Origin: an uncultured Clostridia bacterium
GTDB lineage: Bacteria > Bacillota > Clostridia > TANB77 > CAG-508
Direction: 5' to 3'
Assembly: GCA_948934525.1 (NCBI GenBank)
Contig: CAQZSK010000022.1
Location: 1-16,393 of the forward strand
Length of the DNA stretch: 16,393 nt
Under the pieces are notes generated by a model. That model had not been told where the DNA came from. It made no database searches and was given only the letters and a program-made list of their open reading frames with translations. A program made the translations under genes and the position numbers. Shown here piece by piece: positions 1 to 6,189 of the stretch; positions within the stretch are counted from its first letter, which is position 1; each line of letters begins with the position of its first letter.

Positions 1-76
1 CTATTAGTACAATTAGTAATATTCCTATTACTATTCCTGCTCCTATTAAAATTACTTTTCTCTCTTGATTTTTCAT
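1..76 (-). CDS. N-terminus of a membrane protein, cut by window edge
   Basis: Only the first 25 codons are visible. They read a short charged start (MKNQERK) followed by an uninterrupted hydrophobic stretch rich in Ile, Leu, Val and Gly, so the protein begins with a membrane segment or uncleaved signal anchor. The ATG at 76-74 is preceded by GGAGG with a 7-base gap, which makes the start convincing. The gene runs out of the window and its function cannot be told. It faces the XRE repressor gene at 330 across an intergenic region with repeated palindromes, so the two may be controlled together. Confidence 0.7.
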   Translation of the reverse strand, partial: MKNQERKVILIGAGIVIGILLIVLI

Positions 77-147
77 CTTTAATCCTCCGTTTTTTTATAA
101 ATTTCCAATTACATAAAACCTCTTTTGCCCTTAATTTTTTCAAAATA

Positions 148-176
148 AGTATAAATGACATATTATCTATTAAGGT
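148..176 (-). promoter_or_regulatory. possible promoter of the edge membrane gene
   Basis: A TATACT -10 hexamer lies at 148-153 on the minus strand. The matching -35 region (about 171-176) is poor and lies inside the first TTAAGG palindrome, so a protein bound there would block it. This is a weak call based on hexamer likeness and position alone. Confidence 0.3.
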
Positions 177-271
177 TTTCCTTAATAAGAATAACACATT
201 TCATTTATTTCCACAATACTTTTATTAAGGAATTTCTTAATTTTTTATCTTTATTAAGATTTTCCTTACTT
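168..271. promoter_or_regulatory. three TTAAGG palindromes, candidate operators
   Basis: Three related inverted repeats lie between the divergent genes. Site 1 (168-187) is TATTAAGG-TTTT-CCTTAATA with perfect 8-base arms. Site 2 (224-241) is ATTAAGGAATTTCTTAAT, a near-perfect palindrome. Site 3 (252-271) is TATTAAGA-TTTT-CCTTACTT, a degraded copy of site 1. Site 1 covers the likely -35 of the minus-strand gene and site 3 ends at the upstream edge of the XRE promoter. The arrangement suits autoregulation by the neighbouring XRE protein, but that is inference from position. Confidence 0.5.
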
Positions 272-296
272 GTACTTGGTTTTGCTTTGATATAAT
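270..296 (+). promoter_or_regulatory. extended -10 promoter of the XRE gene
   Basis: TATAAT at 291-296 is preceded by TG one base upstream (TGATATAAT), the extended -10 form that tolerates a poor -35. A TTGTAC at 270-275 could be a -35 but the spacing (15) is short. It sits 34 bases before the XRE start codon, directly after the third palindrome. Confidence 0.55.
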
Positions 297-329
297 TTTT
301 TATTATAACAACAAAAAAGGAGTGATATT

Positions 330-566
330 ATGCAGCTTGCTGATGCTACAAGACAAAGAATAAATCATTTATTAGTTCAAAATCATATGAAACTTTTTGA
401 TTTGTCTAAAGCTGCTGGAGTTTCATTACCTACTATTTGTGATTTTATGAAAAATGACACAAAAAATTTAAGAATGGATACTATGTTACACATCTGTGAG
501 GCATTTAATATAACCTTAAAAGATTTTTTCGATGACGTCCTTTTTGATGAAGTTATTTCAGAATAA
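330..566 (+). CDS. small XRE-family HTH transcriptional regulator
   Basis: This is a 78-residue single-domain DNA-binding protein of the Cro/CI (XRE) type. Residues about 7-62 form the five-helix domain. The recognition helix-turn-helix lies around residues 22-45 (LFDLSKAAGVSLPTICDFMK), followed by the typical 'hICeaFnItlkDFF' closing segment. There is no second domain, so it is probably a plain dimeric repressor. The start is supported by AAGGAGTG upstream with a suitable gap and by an extended -10 promoter. It is the only clear gene on the plus strand and ends at a strong bidirectional terminator shared with cassette copy 1. The palindromes upstream are natural candidate operators. Its targets are not shown by sequence. 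Confidence 0.85.
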   Translation: MQLADATRQRINHLLVQNHMKLFDLSKAAGVSLPTICDFMKNDTKNLRMDTMLHICEAFNITLKDFFDDVLFDEVISE

Positions 567-569
567 AAA

Positions 570-623
570 GATACATTGCTTTCGTTTTAACTACTTGCAA
601 TGTATCTTTTTTCTTTTATTTTT
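570..623 (+). terminator. bidirectional terminator after XRE gene and cassette copy 1
   Basis: A perfect 10-base stem, GATACATTGC (570-579) with GCAATGTATC (597-606), is followed by TTTTTTCTTTT on the plus strand. On the minus strand the same stem is followed by TTTTTATTC, so it can end both the XRE transcript and the transcript from copy 1. The same hairpin recurs at the end of copy 2. Confidence 0.8.
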
Positions 624-902
624 ACCACTATTAGGAAGGAATTATGTTTCTTTAATAATATAGCTATTCTCGAAAAGCTCCTTAAAGCCTTCCCTTCTGA
701 TATTCTATATTAGAGTCCGGTGCCCACTACTGCTACTCCACGACCAGAGTTGATGCCGCTAGTCCAGTTATTAGTACCAGAGAAAGAGAATACTCCATCA
801 CTGCCACGTACAAAAGCTGGAAAAGTGCTACTAATCCAGCTAGAACTGCGAGAACCATGCCAGCCTGCGCAGCTGGGATACTACAACATAATACCTAGTT
901 GA
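570..902 (-). repeat. cassette repeat copy 1: orphan variable gene 3' end
   Basis: First of three ~330-bp minus-strand repeats. The reading frame is open from 880 to the stop at 710-712: 56 residues starting YPSCAGWH, then a variable centre, then GRGVAVVGTGL. Just upstream the conserved Trp codon (TGG in the other copies) is TAG, so the frame cannot extend further and no start codon fits. After the stop comes a conserved noncoding tail and the terminator hairpin at 570-606. Compared with copies 2 and 3 the centre differs at many codons and has one extra codon before the conserved Trp. A consensus promoter lies just upstream (930-958), so the unit looks like a transcribed but largely untranslated 3' end. 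It may be a donor or decayed variable region; identity of the parent protein is unknown. Confidence 0.75.
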
Positions 903-929
903 TATTCCTGAATCGCTTTTGATAACTCT

Positions 930-958
930 ATTATATGAAACTCACAAAACTCTGTCAA
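930..958 (-). promoter_or_regulatory. consensus sigma-A promoter driving cassette copy 1
   Basis: TTGACA (953-958) and TATAAT (930-935) on the minus strand are both perfect consensus hexamers with a 17-base spacer. Transcription would start near 923, run through copy 1 and stop at the hairpin at 570-606, giving an RNA of roughly 350 bases. No good open reading frame with a ribosome binding site follows. Confidence 0.75.
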
Positions 959-990
959 TACCGTCCCTTGATATTTCGCTTCTCTCAATT

Positions 991-1030
991 GCTAATTTAG
1001 TATATGCTTGTTTTATTTCTCTAAATTAGC
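991..1030. repeat. perfect 10-base inverted repeat
   Basis: GCTAATTTAG (991-1000) and CTAAATTAGC (1021-1030) are perfect inverted copies with a 20-base loop. It lies between cassette copies 1 and 2, upstream of the copy 1 promoter. It is not followed by a clear T-run on either strand, so it is not an obvious terminator. The rest of the 905-1080 spacer shows nothing else recognisable. Confidence 0.5.
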
Positions 1031-1080
1031 CTATTTCTTTTCCTATTACAATACTATCAAATTTGACTTTTTCTTCAATA

Positions 1081-1120
1081 AAAAATACATTGCTTTCGTT
1101 TTCACTACTTGCAATGCATC
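1081..1120 (-). terminator. terminator of cassette copy 2
   Basis: On the minus strand GATGCATTGC pairs with GCAATGTATT through one G-U wobble and is followed by a TTTTTTATT tract. It is the same hairpin as at 570-606, carried with the repeat. Confidence 0.65.
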
Positions 1121-1408
1121 TTTCTTTTTTATTTTACCATTTAAGGAAGGAATTATGTTTCTTTAATAATATAGTTATTCTCGAAAAGCTCCTTAAAGCC
1201 TTTCCTTCTGATATCCTATATTAGAGTCCGGTGCCCACCACTGCTACTCCACGACCGTAGTTGCTGTTGCTAGTCCAGTTGTTGTTAGTGAAGGAGAATA
1301 CTCCATTGTTGCCACGTACGAAACCAGGATATGCACTGCTGACCCAATTAGCGTTGCCAGCACCATGCCAGCCTGCACAGCTGGGATACCATAACATAAT
1401 CCCTAATT
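1081..1408 (-). repeat. cassette repeat copy 2: Asn-rich, template-like
   Basis: Second repeat copy. The frame is open from 1406 to the stop at 1221-1223 and reads LGIMLWYPSCAGWHGAGNAN and so on, ending YGRGVAVVGTGL. An internal ATG at 1397-1395 would give a 58-residue peptide, but it lacks a well-spaced ribosome binding site. The variable centre holds nine Asn codons (seven AAC, two AAT), whereas copy 3 has Ser at most of those sites. A-rich AAC codons at the variable positions are what a DGR template repeat looks like. The conserved 3' noncoding tail is nearly identical to that of copy 3. An extended -10 promoter lies upstream and a terminator downstream, so this too looks like a self-contained ~350-base transcript. 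A small real protein cannot be excluded. Confidence 0.75.
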
Positions 1409-1445
1409 ATATATATTTATCTTGTCCTTTTTCTAAAACTCCATT

Positions 1446-1454
1446 ATTATATCA
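1446..1454 (-). promoter_or_regulatory. extended -10 promoter driving cassette copy 2
   Basis: On the minus strand TGATATAAT (1454-1446) forms an extended -10 element; the -35 region is poor. A start near 1439 would give a transcript through copy 2 ending at the hairpin at 1085-1120. Confidence 0.45.
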
Positions 1455-1511
1455 TAAGAAAAAGTTTTTTTAATATTCTTTTGTATTATATATAAGAGAC
1501 TCATCACTTTT

Positions 1512-1826
1512 ATTTTTACTACTTGCAATGCATCTTTCTTTTTTATTTTACCATTTAAGGAAGGAATTATGTTTCTTTAATAATATAGTTATTCTCGAAA
1601 AACTCCTTAAAGCCTTTCCTTCTGATATCCTATATTAGAGTCCGGTGCCCACTACGGCTACTCCACGACCGTAGTAGCTGAAGCTGCTAGCCCAGTAACT
1701 GCTAGTAAAAGAGAATACTCCACTGCTGCCACGTACAAAACCAGGATATGTACTGCTAACCCAACTAGCACCGCCAGCACTATGCCAGCCTGCGCAGCTG
1801 GGATACCATAACATAATCCCTAATTA
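1512..1826 (-). repeat. cassette repeat copy 3, abutting the metallopeptidase gene
   Basis: Third copy. The frame is open from 1823 to the stop at 1635-1637: LGIMLWYPSCAGWH, a variable centre rich in Ser, then YYGRGVAVVGTGL, one codon longer than copy 2 near the end. The repeat begins directly after the stop codon of the metallopeptidase gene (1828-1830), so its left edge coincides with that gene's end and it may share its transcript. The 3' noncoding tail matches copy 2 almost base for base, but the left arm of the terminator hairpin is lost, so the repeat stops around 1512-1520. No independent promoter was seen. Confidence 0.75.
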
Positions 1827-1827
1827 T

Positions 1828-2535
1828 TTACCCCAAAAAGTTTAATATAATAGCATACAGTATTATTTTAATAGTACAATTCATAATTAATTGGTAATTT
1901 GTCATTTTAATTCCTATTTCATTAATAATCTCATATTTATCTAATATTTTATTCTCTTCTTCTTTGGTTAGTTTTCCTTGTTCTTCTATGTATTCTTTTG
2001 CTAAAAATTTTGCTTTTGTCATTGCATCCATTTCTAAATAGCTACGAATAGTATAGTAAATAACACCTAATATAGTAAGAATAAATAAATGCAACATTCC
2101 ATGTTCATTTAATCTTAATAAAGACAAAATGCAAATGCATAAAAAATAAATAAAGTAAATATTAGAATAGATAAAATTAAATAGTAGAGTCCTTCTATTT
2201 TGGATGGAATGTAAACATTCATGAGCCATTGTTTGCACTCTTGTAAAAGTATCATTAATGTTTGCAATTAAAATAGTGTCACTAATTGCAATATACAAGC
2301 TTGTCTTATTTTCCTTATCTTCACTTTCTTTCATTTTTACTTTTTCATTATGTAACTTTTTTAAAATTGTTTTACAAATCTCCTTGTTTTCTGGCAATTT
2401 ATTAGTTATTTCATTCAGTTCTTTGTCATATCCGATTTCTTTCATTTTCTTAATATCACTAAACTTAATACTCCACGCAAATTTTAAAATGCCCAAAAAT
2501 ATTATACAAATTCCTATTACAATTAAGTATTCCAT
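1828..2535 (-). CDS. membrane-embedded HExxH zinc metallopeptidase
   Basis: A 235-residue protein with a predicted N-terminal membrane segment (about 1-20), a cytosolic or extracellular helical domain, the zinc motif HECLH at 105-109 inside TMAHECLHSIQ, two membrane segments near 120-140 and 147-165, and a last one near 217-234. E168 in YLEMDA is a likely third zinc ligand (the ExxxD/ExDxxA-like element used by gluzincin-type membrane peptidases). The layout resembles the YugP/Zn_peptidase_2 or M48-like families, but I cannot assign one firmly. The substrate is unknown. The start is supported by AAGGAG about 10 bases upstream. Its stop codon lies one base before cassette copy 3, an unusual junction that suggests the repeat arrived or recombined there. 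Confidence 0.7.
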   Translation of the reverse strand: MEYLIVIGICIIFLGILKFAWSIKFSDIKKMKEIGYDKELNEITNKLPENKEICKTILKKLHNEKVKMKESEDKENKTSLYIAISDTILIANINDTFTRVQTMAHECLHSIQNRRTLLFNFIYSNIYFIYFLCICILSLLRLNEHGMLHLFILTILGVIYYTIRSYLEMDAMTKAKFLAKEYIEEQGKLTKEEENKILDKYEIINEIGIKMTNYQLIMNCTIKIILYAIILNFLG

Positions 2536-2691
2536 TTTATTCTTTCTCCTTTGTTTATTAGATTTATATAATATTTCCTTAATCTACAATTTTATCTAAA
2601 TAATATCTTTTTTCTAACTATCTAAACTTTAGCCTAGTAACACATATAATAAAAAGTATAATACTATTAAAACACAAATAACAAAAATATA

Positions 2692-5304
2692 TTACCCTAT
2701 CTTTTCCTTCATATTGACTAAAATATTCAAAGCTTCAATTGGAGTTAACTCATTAACATTGACTTTGTCCAATTCGTGAGCTAATTCAGCTAGCTTATAA
2801 TTATACATATCCAATTGTCCTGTTGCTACTTTCTTATTTTCTTTTTCTTGCGCCTTATCTCCTAAAATACTCTTTCTTTCTAATGATTTTAATATCTCAT
2901 TCGCACGTTTTGAAACAATCTGTGGAACTCCCGCTAATTTAGCAACATGTACACCATAGCTTTCGTCTGTTCCACCAGCTACAATCTTCCTTAAAAATAT
3001 AATATCTTCTCCCTTTTCTTTAACAGCAATAGAGTAATTTTTTACTCCTTCTAATTTATTTTCTAGCGAAATTAATTCGTGATAATGAGTTGCAAATAAT
3101 GTTTTAGCTCCACATTTTTCCTTATCTGATATATATTCTGCTACTGCCCAAGCAATTGAAAGCCCATCATAAGTAGAAGTTCCTCTTCCAATTTCATCTA
3201 GTATTACTAAACTATTTGCTGTAGCTTCTTTTAAAATTGATGCTACTTCCATCATTTCTACCATGAAAGTACTTTGTCCCATGCTCAAGTCATCTGATGC
3301 ACCTACTCTAGTAAATATCTTGTCTACTACTCCAATTTTGGCATAAGATGCTGGAACAAAACTTCCACATTGTGCCATTAAAGTAATCAAAGCTACTTGT
3401 CTCATGTATGTAGACTTACCAGCCATATTAGGCCCTGTAATAATTGCTAATCGATTGTCACCTTTATCTAAATAAGTATCATTTTCTACAAAGCTTCCTG
3501 TAGGTAAAATCTTTTCAATAACAGGGTGACGTCCATTTTTGATATCCATAGCCCCACTATTATCCACAATTGGCATCACATAATTCATATCATCTGCTAC
3601 TGTTGCAAAAGAAATTAACACATCTAATGCAGCTATTGTACTAGCGGTTCTTTGTACTCTATCAATTTGAGCTTCTATTTGGTCACGAATATTACAAAAT
3701 GCATTATACTCTAAAGTAATTACTTTTTCTTCTGCTCCTAAAATTTCATTTTCTACCTTTTTTAACTCTTCTGTAATATATCTTTCACAATTTGCTAAGG
3801 TTTGTTTACGAATGTATCTTTCTGGCACCATGGATAAATTAGATTTTGTTACTTCAATAAAATAACCAAACACCTTATTAAACCCTATTTTTAATCCTTT
3901 AATTCCTGTTGTTTCTTTTTCTTTTGCTTCTATTTCTAACACCCAAGTCTTTCCATTAGTAGTTGCTTCTTTTAAATGATCGATTTCTTCATCATATCCT
4001 AATTTAATTAAATTTCCTTCTTTTACACCAATTGGTGGATCATCTACAATAGAGTTTTCAATTATTTCATGAACATCTTCTAAAACATCTAAGTTCTCAT
4101 ATAATTGTTTTAGTAAAGGAGATTTTGCCTTTGCTAAATTTACTTTTACATCTGGCAATTGTTTTGCAGAATTTTTTAAAGAAACTAAATCTCTACCATT
4201 TGCACTACCATAAGAAATCTTTCCTGCTAACCTCTCAATATCATATACTTTTTTAAGGCTATCTGTTAAATCACCTCTTAGAATAATATCCTCTTTTAAT
4301 TCTTTTACCGCTTCTAATCTCTCATTAATTCTTCCTACATCAATTAATGGATCATTCAGCCATCTGCGAAGAAGCCTTCCCCCCATAGAGGTAGAAGTTT
4401 TATCTAATACCCATAAAAGAGTTCCCTTTTTACTTTTATCTCTCAATTTTTCTGTAATTTCTAGATTTCTTCTCGCATTTGTGTCTAAGTTCATATAATG
4501 AGTTGTACTATATAAAGTAATTTTATGAATATATTCCAAGTCATTTTTCTGGGTATCTCTTAAATAGGTAAAAAGACCATTACTAGCCGCCACACACAAT
4601 AATTGTTCTTTTAAATCTTTGATTTCTTTCCCTGTCTCATCCATTACATCATATTTTAGTTCAAATACTTCATAGTCTGTATCAAACTTTTCTGGGGTAA
4701 GTACTGAAAAATAGGCAGAAAATCTTTCTTTAATTTTTGCTATTTCCTCAGTCCCGCTAAACATGATGTCATTTACAATAATTTCAGCAGGAGTATATCT
4801 TGCTACTTCATCTAATAGAGTAGCAAAGTTATTTTGTTCTTTAATTTGTGTAGTCCTAAAGTCGCCTGTTGTTAAATCACAAACAGCTACTCCATAATAC
4901 ACTCCACTTTTAAATATAGACATAATATAATTGTTCTTCTTTTCCTCTAACAAATTAGATTCCATAACAGTTCCAGGAGTTACTACACGAATAACACCTC
5001 TTTTAACAATTCCTTTTGCTGTCTTTGGGTCTTCTAATTGTTCACAAATAGCTACTTTATATCCTTTTTCAATTAACTTGGCAATATACGTTTCAGCAGC
5101 ATGATAAGGAACACCACACATTGGTGCTCTTTCTTCTTGTCCACAATCTTTCCCTGTTAAGGTTAGTTCTAGTTCTCTTGATACTGTAATGGCATCATCA
5201 AAAAACATTTCATAAAAGTCGCCTAAACGATAAAATAAAATACAATCTTTATATTCTTCTTTATTATCTAAATATACTTGCATTGCTGGTGAGTATTCTG
5301 CCAT
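2692..5304 (-). CDS. mutS: DNA mismatch repair protein MutS
   Basis: An 870-residue MutS1-type ATPase that recognises mispaired and looped bases and recruits MutL. The mismatch-contact motif F30-Y-E32 lies in LGDFYEMF, followed by the connector, lever and clamp regions. The ATPase domain carries Walker A GPNMAGKST (624-632), Walker B LVILDE with D703-E704, and the GRGTSTYDG segment after it. Length and the C-terminal helical end (ELTPIEALNILVNMKEK) are typical, so the gene is intact. The start has AGGGAG about nine bases upstream, overlapping the end of the HTH gene 17 bases before it. It is the last gene of the apparent operon that begins at 9550. No mutL is in the window, although in many Firmicutes it follows mutS. 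Confidence 0.97.
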   Translation of the reverse strand: MAEYSPAMQVYLDNKEEYKDCILFYRLGDFYEMFFDDAITVSRELELTLTGKDCGQEERAPMCGVPYHAAETYIAKLIEKGYKVAICEQLEDPKTAKGIVKRGVIRVVTPGTVMESNLLEEKKNNYIMSIFKSGVYYGVAVCDLTTGDFRTTQIKEQNNFATLLDEVARYTPAEIIVNDIMFSGTEEIAKIKERFSAYFSVLTPEKFDTDYEVFELKYDVMDETGKEIKDLKEQLLCVAASNGLFTYLRDTQKNDLEYIHKITLYSTTHYMNLDTNARRNLEITEKLRDKSKKGTLLWVLDKTSTSMGGRLLRRWLNDPLIDVGRINERLEAVKELKEDIILRGDLTDSLKKVYDIERLAGKISYGSANGRDLVSLKNSAKQLPDVKVNLAKAKSPLLKQLYENLDVLEDVHEIIENSIVDDPPIGVKEGNLIKLGYDEEIDHLKEATTNGKTWVLEIEAKEKETTGIKGLKIGFNKVFGYFIEVTKSNLSMVPERYIRKQTLANCERYITEELKKVENEILGAEEKVITLEYNAFCNIRDQIEAQIDRVQRTASTIAALDVLISFATVADDMNYVMPIVDNSGAMDIKNGRHPVIEKILPTGSFVENDTYLDKGDNRLAIITGPNMAGKSTYMRQVALITLMAQCGSFVPASYAKIGVVDKIFTRVGASDDLSMGQSTFMVEMMEVASILKEATANSLVILDEIGRGTSTYDGLSIAWAVAEYISDKEKCGAKTLFATHYHELISLENKLEGVKNYSIAVKEKGEDIIFLRKIVAGGTDESYGVHVAKLAGVPQIVSKRANEILKSLERKSILGDKAQEKENKKVATGQLDMYNYKLAELAHELDKVNVNELTPIEALNILVNMKEKIG

Positions 5305-5321
5305 TTGTTATTACTCCCTTT

Positions 5322-6189
5322 CTACTGTTCTTTTTCTATCTGCTGCCTCATTTGACTTAGATTCTTTAATTCTTCTAACTTTAATCGATTCCTTCTAATT
5401 GTACTAATACTTGTATGCATTTCACTTACTATTTGCTTTGCCGTTTTTCCTTGTCCTTGAAGATATTGTACCTCTTTCATAAACTCTTCTAGTCTTTCTA
5501 TTTCTAATTCTGTTTTACTTTTCAGTTCTATATCAATAACAGGAACATCTCCAAACATTTCATCTAGTAACCTAGTATATAATGCCTTTTCAAACTCATT
5601 TAATGGTATTCTTTTCATTTTTCTTTCTGCACAAATTTTAGCAATTTCATATAATTTAATATCCTTTTCATCTTCACTTTCTCCTAATTTTTCAAGTTCT
5701 CTTGAAATGGTTCTACTTGGTATGTTTAAATCTTTAGCAGCTTCACTTTGCGATAAATCATTTCTGATAATATAAATAATTAATCCTTTAAAATTAATTT
5801 TTCCATAATCATACCCTTTTCTATTTTGATACTCAACATATTCTCTTAAAAAATTGCTATCTTCTTGTACAAATTCATTAATTTTCCTTCTAATTGTTTC
5901 TCTATCAATTTGATATTGTGTCTTCGCTTGTTCAGCTGTCATTTCTCCTTTTAAAATTTGCATTACAATGCTTTTCATAAATCCATCTAGTTCTATTGCT
6001 GTGCTGTTTGCTTGATTACAGATTAATCTTTCCTTAAAACTACTCTTTTGTTCCTCATCTTGGAGTTCTTTTTCTATTAAATCCTTTAGTTTGTCTCTAT
6101 CTATTCCTAACTTTCTAGCAGCTCCGCCTTAATGTCATTTCTCCTGATAATACCTTTTGTTTTATTTCTTGTAATATTTCATCATCCAT
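5322..6189 (-). CDS. protein with repeated helix-turn-helix units, apparently frameshifted
   Basis: An unrecognised DNA-binding-like protein between miaB and mutS. The longest open part runs from 5978 (218 residues), but that ATG has no ribosome binding site and the frame continues upstream to 6128 as AARKLGIDRDKLKDLIEKEL. The ATG at 6189-6187 overlaps the miaB stop (ATGGATGA) and reads MDDEILQEIKQKVLSGEMT before stopping at 6117. One extra base in AAGGCGG (about 6123-6130) explains the break; the repaired protein is 288 residues. It then contains about four similar units of the type 'GEMTxxEAAxxxxIDRxTIRRKI', the others at MTAEQAKTQYQIDRETIRRK, LSQSEAAKDLNIPSRTISRE and KTAKQIVSEMHTSISTIRRN. 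These look like tandem HTH units with an Arg-rich recognition helix. Function unknown. Sequencing error, decay and programmed shift are all possible. Confidence 0.65.

Noticed and set aside
991..1030. Inverted repeat as ends of an insertion sequence
   Set aside because: The arms are only 20 bases apart and no transposase is present.
720..1473. Plus-strand frames of 60-70 codons across the cassettes
   Set aside because: They are antisense to the conserved minus-strand frames, have no ATG start with a ribosome binding site, and simply mirror the repeat.
570..1826. CRISPR-like array
   Set aside because: Only three units, each over 300 bases with variation inside the unit and no short regular repeat-spacer pattern or cas genes.
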